A stretch of 64,000 nt of DNA. It comes from Methanobacteriota archaeon (GTDB lineage Archaea; Thermoplasmatota; Poseidoniia; Poseidoniales; Thalassarchaeaceae). The position numbers and the translations under genes were made by a program. The notes under the pieces are model-generated. The model had not been told where the DNA came from. It worked only from the letters and a program-made list of their open reading frames with translations, and made no database searches. The stretch lies in NCBI GenBank assembly GCA_002720055.1, contig PBGH01000014.1, forward strand, positions 1 to 64,000, written 5' to 3'. Position 1 is the first letter of the stretch, and each line of letters begins with the position of its first letter. Positions 25,414 through 34,696 of this stretch are shown here, in pieces.

Positions 25414-27870
25414 ATGTTTTTCTTACTCACAAAACGCTTGATTAGAAGCTTATTGAAGACAAAAATCAGACTTGCAGCAGTTATTGCAATGGTGGCAGTG
25501 GCGGTATTTGCCGGAATATCATTTGCAGCATACGCGCATACGGTTTCCGGAATGTATGATGGAATTTACGAAGATGATGAACAGGGGGTAAATCTACCTG
25601 ATATTTGGTTAGAAAATCCTAGTGGTACGTGGGACCAAGAAAGATCAGAATCAATTTGTGAGACTATTTCGAAAAGTTGGCCGGTTTCACCACTTGTACT
25701 GAACGAGTGCGAGCCCCGCCTTAGACTGGATGGAACGATGTTCCATTCAGAAACGGATCATGAAGTCGATTCTGAGAAGCTAATTCCTTCAGTTTGGCAT
25801 GGAATCGATGAAGGCATCGTCGACAGGGTTTGGATTCCTAATCACGACTGCTGCTCTGGGAGGCTTGCAAGTAGCGATACAGAGATAGTATTAGACAAAC
25901 GTGTATCAGATGGTTTGGATATATCATTAGGAGAAACAGTTTCTATTGCTGCAGGTTCGGGAAGGATGGACTTCACCGTGGTAGGGATTGGATACCATTC
26001 TAATCATCTTTATTTTTCCCAAGAGGGCTCATTGTTCCCTGCAGAATCAGGAACATTTGCCACCGGATACCTCTCATCCGGTGGTCTGGAGAAGCTAGCC
26101 AACCTGTCCGCTGGCTCCTCTAATCTAATTCTGATTGATGTCTTTGGGACTCCAGACTTCAACATTCCATCAACAGATAAAAACGAAGGATTGGAGCTAG
26201 ACTTTCTGATTTCTTCGATCGATGAGAATATTTCTCAGATGGGTGACTCACCATCCCTAGTTTATGATAGATCACAGGTTTTCTCAGTCGAAATTCTGCG
26301 TGCCGATGCAGAAGGTGCAATGATATTCTATATTCCAGTTACTGGAATGATTGCTGCTATCGCTGGAATCACAATTTTCCTCAGTCTTCAGAGGTTAGTC
26401 CAGTCTCAGTCAAGAGAGATTGCCATACTCAGGACCCTTGGAATACCGAGATTAGCAATAATGCCAGCATACTTACTAATGCCGCTAGTCATTGGGATAA
26501 TAGGTACGATCATCGGAGTGATTCTCGCTCTATCTATCGGTATCCCGGGAATGCTTGGAATTTACGAGGATATTATTGGAATACCTATTTTAGAAACTAC
26601 TTCAATTGCACCTCTTGTTATGCAAATAACAGTATTGACGAATATTTTGGTTCTCGCTTCAGGTATATTTCCAGCAATTCAAGTTTCAAAGCTTCATCCT
26701 CTAGAAATTATGAGGGGTCAGCACGAAGTCAGAGTCTCTTCAAGGAAGGTTCAGGAGTTAACTTCCAGAATGCCTGCGACAATCGGTCTAACCATTCGTT
26801 CTGGGATAAGGAGGCCTGCCAGACTATTTTTCACATTTTTCGCTGTAGGACTTTCAATGCTACTATTCGGTAGTACTCTACTAATGATGTCAACAATGGA
26901 AGAAATTACAGTGGGGTCGGTAGAAGATAATCAGAACTGGGACCTAGAAGCAAACGTACTTTTCGGAGGTGAACAAGAAGTCATAGAATGGTCTAATCAG
27001 AAGGGAGGGGAACATGAGATGTTACTGATGTTTCCAGCCAATCCGGAAAACGACTCAAGAGTAATCATTGCTTATGGTTTGGAATACATCTCGACAGATG
27101 GAAATTCTATGATTACAATTGATTTAGCAAGAGGTAGTCTACCCCAAAGGGATCAACAAACTATCGAGATTTTAGTTGATGAAGGCATCAATCACTTCCT
27201 GGGTTGGGACATTGGCGATTTCCAAACCATACTATTCGGTTCGGAATCGAAGACTGTCGAAATTGTAGGAATAACAAAAGGAGAAATTAGCAGAACCGTA
27301 TACCTCCATAGATCCGATCTAGCTGATGTGATAGGAATTCAAGCAACTTCCGTATTGATTGATCTACCGGATGGGGCAGAGTTGGACAGTGAACTCGGCG
27401 AGGTTTCCCTTGGAGTAGTGGCAAAGGAAGATGTCATTTCATCTTATGAGAGCATATTGGAACAACAGCAAGGCTTCTTGGGGGCAATCTTATTTCTAGG
27501 CATTCTTATTGCAATTGTTGTGCTCTTCAACACCCTTCTAATGAATCTATCAGAAAGAGATACAGAGATTGCAACATTAAGAGTCCTTGGTGCACCTATG
27601 AGCCGACTAGGGACGATGATTTTCATGGAACACCTAGTAATTGGCCTAATTGGAGGTATTTTGGCCTTCTTCTTTACGTTAGTTGGAACTCAGGCAATGA
27701 TTTCTTCATTCATTCAATGGTCATTCTACATGTCAGTAATTGTTGACCCATTAGTGGCAATGATGCTTATTGGGGTAGTCGTCCTGATTTCCGTGGCATT
27801 GACTCCTTATGGAATGAGGCGCATACGGAAGATGGATTTAGTCGAGAAGGTCAAAGACCTGTCACAGTAG
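25414..27870 (+). CDS. FtsX/MacB-type ABC transporter permease
   Basis: This protein of about 818 residues has the repeated layout of long FtsX permeases: an N-terminal helix (about 10-35), a periplasmic-type domain, three helices near residues 300-430 with the EIAILRTLGIPR coupling motif, then a second half with a helix, another external domain and three helices near 685-800 with EIATLRVLGAPMSRL. Such proteins move lipids or lipoproteins or transmit force rather than importing solutes. No partner ATPase is adjacent. The frame extends to ATG 25390, but ATG 25414 follows AAGGTGGAG closely and is preferred. Confidence 0.85.
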   Translation: MFFLLTKRLIRSLLKTKIRLAAVIAMVAVAVFAGISFAAYAHTVSGMYDGIYEDDEQGVNLPDIWLENPSGTWDQERSESICETISKSWPVSPLVLNECEPRLRLDGTMFHSETDHEVDSEKLIPSVWHGIDEGIVDRVWIPNHDCCSGRLASSDTEIVLDKRVSDGLDISLGETVSIAAGSGRMDFTVVGIGYHSNHLYFSQEGSLFPAESGTFATGYLSSGGLEKLANLSAGSSNLILIDVFGTPDFNIPSTDKNEGLELDFLISSIDENISQMGDSPSLVYDRSQVFSVEILRADAEGAMIFYIPVTGMIAAIAGITIFLSLQRLVQSQSREIAILRTLGIPRLAIMPAYLLMPLVIGIIGTIIGVILALSIGIPGMLGIYEDIIGIPILETTSIAPLVMQITVLTNILVLASGIFPAIQVSKLHPLEIMRGQHEVRVSSRKVQELTSRMPATIGLTIRSGIRRPARLFFTFFAVGLSMLLFGSTLLMMSTMEEITVGSVEDNQNWDLEANVLFGGEQEVIEWSNQKGGEHEMLLMFPANPENDSRVIIAYGLEYISTDGNSMITIDLARGSLPQRDQQTIEILVDEGINHFLGWDIGDFQTILFGSESKTVEIVGITKGEISRTVYLHRSDLADVIGIQATSVLIDLPDGAELDSELGEVSLGVVAKEDVISSYESILEQQQGFLGAILFLGILIAIVVLFNTLLMNLSERDTEIATLRVLGAPMSRLGTMIFMEHLVIGLIGGILAFFFTLVGTQAMISSFIQWSFYMSVIVDPLVAMMLIGVVVLISVALTPYGMRRIRKMDLVEKVKDLSQ

Positions 27871-27880
27871 CGCATGGTCA

Positions 27881-28663
27881 GTGCGAGTCGTATCATGGAA
27901 CCTAAATGGGATCAGGGCCGCCCATAGAAAGGGGCTAGCAGATTTCATTGAAAGAATAGATGCAGATGTGATGCTCTTCCAAGAAGTCAGAGCTCTTCCC
28001 GAGCAGATGCCAAAGGAATGGACTGAGCCCGAGGGTTATGAGGTGATTTGGCATCCCGCCCAAAAGAAAGGTTACTCTGGAGTCATGTCCTGTTCAAGAG
28101 TAGGTATGGTCGAGCTTGGAAGGGGGATTGATACGAAATTAGACGAGACAAGAGATCCCGAAGGAAGGGTATTAGTAACAAAACACCAGAATCTAAGTTG
28201 TGTAAATATGTATCTTCCAAACGGTTCTTCCAGAGAAGAAAGACAGCACTACAAGGATCAGTGGCTTGAAGATATGCTTGTTTGGAGCTATCAGTTTCTA
28301 GATTCCACCAAACCCGCACTTCTTTGTGGAGATTTGAATATAGCTCACACTGAGGATGACATATGGGACCCAGTAGGCAACAAGCGCACCTCAGGTTTCT
28401 TACAGCATGAGAGAGAGTGGTTCGATAGAATGCTAGAAGCGGGTTGGAGCGACCTTCTCAGAATTCACGTAGGACCTATGAAGGGGCCATATTCTTGGTG
28501 GTCAAACTTTCGTAGAGCTAGGGAGAGGGATAGAGGTTGGAGGATTGATTACATTCTGGCAAATAAAGTGGCCAGGCCAATGATGCAATCAGCTCAGATA
28601 ATGAGAGAAGGAGGCCTAGTTGTTTCTGATCACGCTCCAGTGATAGTAGATATTAATCTTTAA
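27881..28663 (+). CDS. xth: exodeoxyribonuclease III / AP endonuclease
   Basis: This 260-residue enzyme of the ExoIII family would incise abasic sites and trim 3' ends in base excision repair. Landmarks run in order: SWNLNGIRA, the metal-binding Glu in FLFQEVR-like LFQEVRAL, NMYLPNG, CGDLNIAHTEDDIW, the substrate-gripping WSNFRRARERDRGWRIDYIL, and the catalytic SDHAPV. Start is a GTG 10 bp after the FtsX-type gene. Length and motifs are standard. Confidence 0.95.
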   Translation: MRVVSWNLNGIRAAHRKGLADFIERIDADVMLFQEVRALPEQMPKEWTEPEGYEVIWHPAQKKGYSGVMSCSRVGMVELGRGIDTKLDETRDPEGRVLVTKHQNLSCVNMYLPNGSSREERQHYKDQWLEDMLVWSYQFLDSTKPALLCGDLNIAHTEDDIWDPVGNKRTSGFLQHEREWFDRMLEAGWSDLLRIHVGPMKGPYSWWSNFRRARERDRGWRIDYILANKVARPMMQSAQIMREGGLVVSDHAPVIVDINL

Positions 28664-28714
28664 TCAATTCGTAAAAAAGAAGAGAAGCCTCTACAAGGGA
28701 CCATTCAAGAGAGT

Positions 28715-29527
28715 ATGCAATCACGGGATTTCATGGGAGATCAACTTTCTAGTCGCTTGGAAACTATTCTTCCTGGGGGTAAAGGGGTTTGGATACCCAT
28801 GGACCATGGAGCATCCCGATTCCCCGAATCCGGTCTTGAAGATACCGATTCAGCCGTAGATGCCGCAATTGAGGGTGGGGCGGATGCTATAATAATGCAT
28901 AAGGGACCAGTAAGTTACCACGTAATTCGCACTGGATGGAATCGTTTTGTCTGCCACACCTCTGTTTCTACAGTTCATGGAGGGACTCGCTCTCAGGATA
29001 AGATTCTCGTAGCAGGGGCATCGGAGGGTATTTCCAGAGGGGCAGTAGCAGTCTCAGCACAGGTCAACCTAGGCGATTCAGCAGAACCAGAAATGATCAA
29101 AAGGATTGGTAGAATTACCACAGAAGCTCAAAAAATGGGAGTTCCTGTATTGGGAATGTTCTACCCAAGAGGAGAAAATCTTTGTTTGGATGTTTCCGAC
29201 CAAACAGGCGGGATTGCCCATGCCGCGAGACTAGCTTGGGAGTTAGGTTGTAACGTGGTAAAGGTGCCTTGGACCGGATCAGAGGAATCATTCAGAATTG
29301 TAACATCATCGGTACCAATACCAGTTCTTCTATCCGGGGGGCCGAAAGAACTAACAAATTCAGGGTTACTGAAGCTTGTCGAGAAATCAGTTAATTCTGG
29401 AGGATCAGGCGTCTGTATGGGGCGACATATTTTCGCCTCAGAAGATCCAGCCTCTCTAATTAGATCTCTAAGAGCTATAGTCCATGATGGAGCGAATTCC
29501 GAAGAGGCATCAAGACACTTGAGGTGA
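28715..29527 (+). CDS. aroA': 2-amino-3,7-dideoxy-D-threo-hept-6-ulosonate synthase (archaeal shikimate entry)
   Basis: This 270-residue class I aldolase resembles archaeal ADH synthase, which condenses a ketose-derived sugar with aspartate semialdehyde to begin aromatic amino acid synthesis without DAHP synthase. Signs are VWIPMDHGASRFPESGLED at the start, ADAIIMHKGPV, and VVKVPWTGSEESF with the Schiff-base Lys, then LLSGGPKE for phosphate. A generic fructose-bisphosphate aldolase of the Fba/LacD-like class is the alternative, but the next gene is AroB', which uses this enzyme's product. It is first in a four-gene operon. Confidence 0.88.
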   Translation: MQSRDFMGDQLSSRLETILPGGKGVWIPMDHGASRFPESGLEDTDSAVDAAIEGGADAIIMHKGPVSYHVIRTGWNRFVCHTSVSTVHGGTRSQDKILVAGASEGISRGAVAVSAQVNLGDSAEPEMIKRIGRITTEAQKMGVPVLGMFYPRGENLCLDVSDQTGGIAHAARLAWELGCNVVKVPWTGSEESFRIVTSSVPIPVLLSGGPKELTNSGLLKLVEKSVNSGGSGVCMGRHIFASEDPASLIRSLRAIVHDGANSEEASRHLR

Positions 29528-29531
29528 GAAA

Positions 29532-30467
29532 TTGCAGATCTGGCTAGATTCGCCCACAAATGACTATTCCGGTGATAATATTGTAAGCAGGCAATGGAGA
29601 GGAAGCTCTAGTGATGTTTCAGAGATCTTTATTGAGAATTCTTTTGATCAGGAAGATGCAATATCATTAATCGGTTTAGTCCCATGGATTTTAGTAAGAT
29701 TTTCTGACTGGACAATGGTCCCATTAGAAAATCTGATCGCCAATTCTAGAGGTTCAGGAACAAGAATAGCCGTGGCAATAGAAGACAAAATAGAATTGAA
29801 TGGAGCAGTATTTTCACTTGGTGGAGGAGTGGATGCCGTCTTGGTTTCCTCAGATCTGGTCGATGAAGCAGCAATTATGGCGGGAGAAAGACTGGAATTT
29901 GAAGAGAGTGAAAATGAAACCGCGCTTCCAATTATTGAAGCAGAAGTCACATCCGTCGAATCCGCAGGAATCGGAGAAAGAGTTTGTATAGACCTAACTA
30001 GGAGGTTACATATCGGCCAGGGAATACCCGTAGGCTCTCTTTCAAGCAGTCTCTGTCTTGTTCATGGAGAGACCATCTCTTCTGACTTCGTACCCACTAG
30101 ACCTTTCAGAGTAAACGCTGGAGCTATCCATTCCTATGTTCTACTTCCTGATGGCACGACAAAATACCTCAGTGAATTGATATCAGGTGACGAAGTAGCT
30201 GTGGCTTCAGAATCAGGATTACAAGAGTCGGCCACTATTGGGAGATTGAAAATTGAAACTCGACCTCTTATTTTAATCAGGTTTACTGCAGATGATAAAC
30301 AAGGACAAATTGTGGCCCAGCAAGCGGAGACGGTTAGGTTGGTCGCCCCCTCGAAGGAGCCAATTTCAGTCACGGATTTGTCCAAAGGAGACTCTATATC
30401 AATAATTTCAGATTCCAGAATGCGCCATGTAGGCATTGCAGTCGAATCAAAGGTGGTGGAAAAGTGA
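29532..30467 (+). CDS. aroB': 3-dehydroquinate synthase II (archaeal)
   Basis: This 311-residue protein is the archaeal-type enzyme that oxidatively deaminates and cyclises ADH to 3-dehydroquinate with NAD. The C-terminal half has the family signature FRVNAGAIHSYVLLPDG followed by KYLSELISGDEV; the N-terminal half is less conserved. The TTG start is supported by GAGGTGA just upstream, which includes the stop of aroA'. It overlaps aroK by 4 bp. Confidence 0.93.
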   Translation: MQIWLDSPTNDYSGDNIVSRQWRGSSSDVSEIFIENSFDQEDAISLIGLVPWILVRFSDWTMVPLENLIANSRGSGTRIAVAIEDKIELNGAVFSLGGGVDAVLVSSDLVDEAAIMAGERLEFEESENETALPIIEAEVTSVESAGIGERVCIDLTRRLHIGQGIPVGSLSSSLCLVHGETISSDFVPTRPFRVNAGAIHSYVLLPDGTTKYLSELISGDEVAVASESGLQESATIGRLKIETRPLILIRFTADDKQGQIVAQQAETVRLVAPSKEPISVTDLSKGDSISIISDSRMRHVGIAVESKVVEK

Positions 30468-31321
30468 AAACTATAGGGAGGGGTTCAGCAAGAGGTGGAA
30501 TTTCTATTCTCCATGCCGCAGGACTTGGAAAGGGATGCTCTGTAGGTTTAGACCTAATTACAGAGGTACAGATAGTTGACTCAGAAATAGTAGTGGAGTA
30601 TGATAAGCATGGAATTCTTGATTCGGTCGAGAAGTGCTGGAGGGAGGAAAATCTCCCGATTCCATCTAGATTAGGATGGTTAGTTGAGAGCTCGATCCCT
30701 ATCGGACAGGGCCTAAAATCAAGCTCTGCATTGGCCTGTGCAGCATTAAGAGCATTGAATAATTGTTCATGGGCAGGATTGAATAATTCTAAGATAGCTG
30801 ATCTTGCCTCTAAATCTCAGAAAATCTCTGGGTGTTCAATTACCGGTAGTCTGGATGACGCATTCGCATCACTAGAGCCAGGTTGGAAATTAGTGGACCC
30901 AGAGATGAGCGCCTCCGAATCAATAATTTTAGAAGGTGAGATGAACCCAAATCTTTCGGTAATTATTTTACTTCGTGGAAATAGAAAAGAGAGCATTTCG
31001 AAGAGTATTCTTTCTACTCAGATACCTATGTTTGAGAGATCATTGGCTTCCATAATGGCCGGCTCTCCATTAGATTCAATTTCATCAAACGGGTTAGCAG
31101 TCGCCGCGGCGACAAATGATCATGAAGCACTTAGGATAAGTAATATGTGCATCGCTTCAGGAGCAATGGCATGCGGAGTATCTGGATCTGGACCAGCAAT
31201 AGCACTGGTCTGTTATGAAGAAGAATCAGAAACTCTCCTCAGCACAATTTCAAATTTCGGGTTTGAAGCAATTTCTACAAGATTTTCTTCTGTAGACGGA
31301 ATTAGTGGGGAGGCATTCTGA
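30464..31321 (+). CDS. aroK: shikimate kinase, archaeal GHMP type
   Basis: This 285-residue GHMP-superfamily kinase phosphorylates shikimate; it is unrelated to the P-loop AroK of bacteria. The ATP-binding motif is PIGQGLKSSSALACA (about 78-92), with SCSIT-like GCSITGSLDDAFAS in the middle and CGVSGSGPAIALV near the end. The GTG start overlaps aroB' by 4 bp and the last base of the stop is shared with the aroC ATG. Operon position between AroB' and chorismate synthase identifies the substrate. Confidence 0.93.
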   Translation: MKTIGRGSARGGISILHAAGLGKGCSVGLDLITEVQIVDSEIVVEYDKHGILDSVEKCWREENLPIPSRLGWLVESSIPIGQGLKSSSALACAALRALNNCSWAGLNNSKIADLASKSQKISGCSITGSLDDAFASLEPGWKLVDPEMSASESIILEGEMNPNLSVIILLRGNRKESISKSILSTQIPMFERSLASIMAGSPLDSISSNGLAVAAATNDHEALRISNMCIASGAMACGVSGSGPAIALVCYEEESETLLSTISNFGFEAISTRFSSVDGISGEAF

Positions 31322-32463
31322 TGGGAATGGATCTTGGTGAAAATATCAAAGTGACTATTTTCGGAGAAAGCCATGGAAAGTGTGTAGGGGCATTGGTCGA
31401 AGGAATTCCTCCCGGGACTAAGATTGACAGGAAGGCGTTAATTGAGGATTTGGATAGGAGAAAACCTGGGAGAAGGGGACTTTCTTCAAGAGCCGAGATT
31501 GATGACTGTGAAATCCTATCCGGGGTATATGATGGGAAGGCAACAGGCTGGCCAATTCTGATGGTTGCCATGAACTCTGATGCTCGTTCAAAAGACTATG
31601 ACTTCCTTCCCGACCACCCCAGACCGGGTCATGCAGATATGGGTGAAGCAATCTGGTCAAAGGGATTCTACGACCCCCGTGGAGGGGGATCTCATTCTGC
31701 TAGACTAACGCTGGGCATAGTCGCCGCAGGAAGTCAAGTAAGATCCATTTTGGATGAAGTCGGATGGACTTGCGATGCTCATCTCCACAAAGTGGGAGAA
31801 ATTAGTACAAGACCCCTTTTTCAATTAAGAAAAATGAAACTACAACCAGAAGATCCAACAATGAAGAGACTTAATTGTAGAGATCCAGATGTAGCACCAA
31901 TGATGGATGATTTTATCAAAAAGATTAGAAAAGATAGGGACTCAATCGGATCAGTTGTTGAGTTGATTATCGAGGGTCTTCCCATAGGCTTGGGAGATCC
32001 CTGGTTTGATGGAATAGAACCCTCTCTTGCTAGAGGATTAATGGCGATTCCCGGTGCTAGGGCAATAGAGTTTGCAAGTGGAATAAAATCTTCCTCAATG
32101 AGGGGGTCTGAGAATAATGATATGTGGGTCTCAGGGCCAGATTCTCCAATTCTTGAGAAATCTGAAGATGGAAAGGCAGACGGTGCACTAGGAGGTAGAT
32201 CAACAGGAGCGCCGCTGAGAGTTTTGATCCATTTCAAACCACCTAGCAGCCTTCCTAGAGAACAATTCACCCTTCATCTCCCAAGTAACGAGACTAGGTC
32301 GCTCAAGGTCGGAGGTAGACATGACCCAGTTATCGGGCCACGCGCAGTTCCTGTAGTTCAAGCAGTGGCAATGTTGGTGATTTGCGATCTTGGAATTTCC
32401 GGAGGATTTCTAAATCCTAAGAGCGATTCTCTAGATACTGCTGAAACCTTAGTGGAAGATTGA
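31321..32463 (+). CDS. aroC: chorismate synthase
   Basis: AroC removes phosphate from EPSP to give chorismate with reduced FMN. The 380-residue protein has FGESHGKCVGALVEGIPPG at the start with its conserved His, RPGHADMG, RGGGSHSARLT and the late GRHDPVIGPRAVPV. Length is normal. The genes for dehydroquinase, shikimate dehydrogenase and EPSP synthase are not in the window. Its 3' end overlaps the convergent membrane-protein gene by 47 bp. Confidence 0.96.
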   Translation: MGMDLGENIKVTIFGESHGKCVGALVEGIPPGTKIDRKALIEDLDRRKPGRRGLSSRAEIDDCEILSGVYDGKATGWPILMVAMNSDARSKDYDFLPDHPRPGHADMGEAIWSKGFYDPRGGGSHSARLTLGIVAAGSQVRSILDEVGWTCDAHLHKVGEISTRPLFQLRKMKLQPEDPTMKRLNCRDPDVAPMMDDFIKKIRKDRDSIGSVVELIIEGLPIGLGDPWFDGIEPSLARGLMAIPGARAIEFASGIKSSSMRGSENNDMWVSGPDSPILEKSEDGKADGALGGRSTGAPLRVLIHFKPPSSLPREQFTLHLPSNETRSLKVGGRHDPVIGPRAVPVVQAVAMLVICDLGISGGFLNPKSDSLDTAETLVED

Positions 32464-33352
32464 TTGCGAACATAGATGCAATGATCAAGAAGACTAGAAT
32501 TGTTCCAAGAGCAACCCCGTAAACACTAGTCAGCTCTACACTTTCTTCAAGCCTATTGGCCGCAACAGGATCTAGAACTCCTATGAATAGCGGAACAATG
32601 AAGTTGATGAAAAGCGTAAGAGTAGCCACAATAGCAGCCACTGCCGGAGTATAGCCCAATGCTCTTCTATATCTATCCGAGATACTTTTGACATTCATTA
32701 CGTAAACCTCTCCTCTTCTGATTGATGTATCGAGCATAGAGAACCGTATCACTCCACTGGATATTTCCATGTAGACAACCAGGAAAACAGCATAAAATAT
32801 GAGAAGGAATTTCTGTATGACTTCATTTTCTAGGAATCCGAGGCCCCCCAAGCCAAACTCTACTTTACTGCCTGCAAATCTTATAGTCACCAGAATAAGA
32901 GCGACGTATGATACTAGGATGAAACGTTGATCCCTTTGCCAAGTGCCCCATAAACCACAAACTAGGCCCGAAATAATTAGCAACCAGTGTAAGCCCAATC
33001 CCAGAATTCCGAGGCCTATTTCATTTGTTGCCGTAAACCACACCGTTCCTGAAACAGGAGTCAGCACAAAGGTAAGAAATCCTAGGACCAAAAGAGAACC
33101 AATCGCTCCCATTTGCAAGGTAATAACCATCTTGTTGGGAGGTACAAATTCTCTATTCACCAATATCGGGCCGCCAAAAATAGCGTCTATCCAATTGGGT
33201 ATAGCAACCTCTGGTACGGCATCATCCGGTATCCCCGTGTCTCTTTTCATCTCTCCTGCAGCCTTCTTCCTACTCGGAGCGGAGGAACGCACGACCTTTC
33301 CTTCGTAGAGGTGAGAAGTGTCTACCGGGCCCTTCCCTTGTTCCGCCATCAT
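32417..33352 (-). CDS. multi-helix membrane protein of the MoxR/DUF58 set, unknown function
   Basis: This 311-residue protein has a polar N-terminus of about 75 residues and then six to seven predicted membrane segments (about 78-97, 105-130, 140-160, 178-200, 230-260, 275-300). I recognise no family. It begins 8 bp after the DUF58 gene and is last in the run MoxR, DUF58, this gene, so it probably belongs to the same membrane-associated system. Its end overlaps aroC by 47 bp on the other strand. Confidence 0.65.
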   Translation of the reverse strand: MMAEQGKGPVDTSHLYEGKVVRSSAPSRKKAAGEMKRDTGIPDDAVPEVAIPNWIDAIFGGPILVNREFVPPNKMVITLQMGAIGSLLVLGFLTFVLTPVSGTVWFTATNEIGLGILGLGLHWLLIISGLVCGLWGTWQRDQRFILVSYVALILVTIRFAGSKVEFGLGGLGFLENEVIQKFLLIFYAVFLVVYMEISSGVIRFSMLDTSIRRGEVYVMNVKSISDRYRRALGYTPAVAAIVATLTLFINFIVPLFIGVLDPVAANRLEESVELTSVYGVALGTILVFLIIASMFAINLPLRFQQYLENRS

Positions 33353-33359
33353 TACACCC

Positions 33360-34685
33360 CTAGAATCCCCTAGCCCCGGCTAGCGCAGTAAAGAGAAGCA
33401 TATCTGGCTCCCAATCCATAACATGAGCGCCCAATCCTCTAAGTTCAGTCATTAAGATATCTCTTTCCGTCTTGAGAACCTCATATCCAGTACGATCAAT
33501 CCTTCTCGCATCGAACTCAAACTCAAGGCTACTCGGAGAAAGCACCGTAACCTCGAAACTCCTAGCTCTAAGATCCCTAACCGCATCAACTATTGTGGGG
33601 TCATCCTCAAGTGGAGATAAAATGATTATCGGACTTCCTCTATGGATATGAGGCATAATTCGATTAGTTACAATCTTTAGAGGCGTATTCCCCTTGGCCA
33701 TTGCTCCTGCGAGCTTTGTTAGGACTATGTATAACTGCTTCTTTCCAGTATCTCTGTCAACAGAGACTATCTCATCCCCATAAACAACAAGACCTACTGA
33801 ATCCCTTCTTGAGAGAAAGTACTGAGTTAGACTCGCTGCAGCTCTTGTACTGTAAACCAGAGAGTTTCTACTTACTGGTCCGGTTTCACTTACTGATCTG
33901 CTATCCACTATGATGATCACATCACTTACTGCATCCCTCTCGAACTCATTGACCATCATCTTTCCATCTTGTCTTGCCGTAGCCTTCCAATTAATTTTCC
34001 TCATTGGATCACCTGGAAGATATTCCCTTAGATTGTAGAAATTCGAACCTTCTCCAGGATTTCGAATATTTACTGCTCCTGTGAAAATTTTCGGTACCCT
34101 ACTCTTAATCATTGCATCCTTGATATCTTCCATCTTTGGAAAAACCAAGAAGTCATCATAAAGCTGAATCTCTTTTTCATTATGGAATAAACCCAACTCG
34201 TCCTGAACTCTGATACAGACGGGGCCAATAGTGTAGAACCCTCTTAGAGGTGTCTCGATTGTGTAAGAAATCTCAGTCTCTCTCTGAGGACCTATTTCCA
34301 TGAGAACATAGTTCGCTCCCTTCTTTATCCTCATCACCTCAGGAACCCTATCTCTAAGTTCGAGTACCTTAGCTATATTCGATCGATTTTGTATCCTTAA
34401 TGTTACATCAATTTCTCCATCTTCAAAAACTCTCGAGGATGAGGTCTTCCTCATAGCTACGATACTCTGGAGCTGCACCCCCTCATCCATCTTAGAGTCC
34501 TCAATTCTTCTCCCAGAGGATGCAACATCACCGTGAGCCGTCCTTAGTGCAGCCCAAGTGAGAAAAGATAGAAGGACTACAGCAACGGTTACCAACTGTT
34601 GGTTTCTCAATACTAGGCCTAGTAGGTACATAGCCACCGAAAGTGACGCGAACATCGCTGACTTTCGGCTCCAGGCCACCTTCAC
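33360..34685 (-). CDS. DUF58 protein, partner of MoxR
   Basis: This 441-residue protein has two N-terminal membrane helices (about 12-45), an immunoglobulin-like middle part, and the DUF58 signature REYLPGDPMRKINWKATARQ (about 220-240), followed by a von Willebrand A-like fold that begins VIIIVDSRS with a metal-site-like DxS pattern. Such proteins pair with MoxR ATPases in assembly or activation of membrane or metal-containing complexes. It starts 11 bp after moxR. The client is unknown. Confidence 0.92.
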   Translation of the reverse strand: MKVAWSRKSAMFASLSVAMYLLGLVLRNQQLVTVAVVLLSFLTWAALRTAHGDVASSGRRIEDSKMDEGVQLQSIVAMRKTSSSRVFEDGEIDVTLRIQNRSNIAKVLELRDRVPEVMRIKKGANYVLMEIGPQRETEISYTIETPLRGFYTIGPVCIRVQDELGLFHNEKEIQLYDDFLVFPKMEDIKDAMIKSRVPKIFTGAVNIRNPGEGSNFYNLREYLPGDPMRKINWKATARQDGKMMVNEFERDAVSDVIIIVDSRSVSETGPVSRNSLVYSTRAAASLTQYFLSRRDSVGLVVYGDEIVSVDRDTGKKQLYIVLTKLAGAMAKGNTPLKIVTNRIMPHIHRGSPIIILSPLEDDPTIVDAVRDLRARSFEVTVLSPSSLEFEFDARRIDRTGYEVLKTERDILMTELRGLGAHVMDWEPDMLLFTALAGARGF

Positions 34686-34696
34686 ACCCCAGCCAA

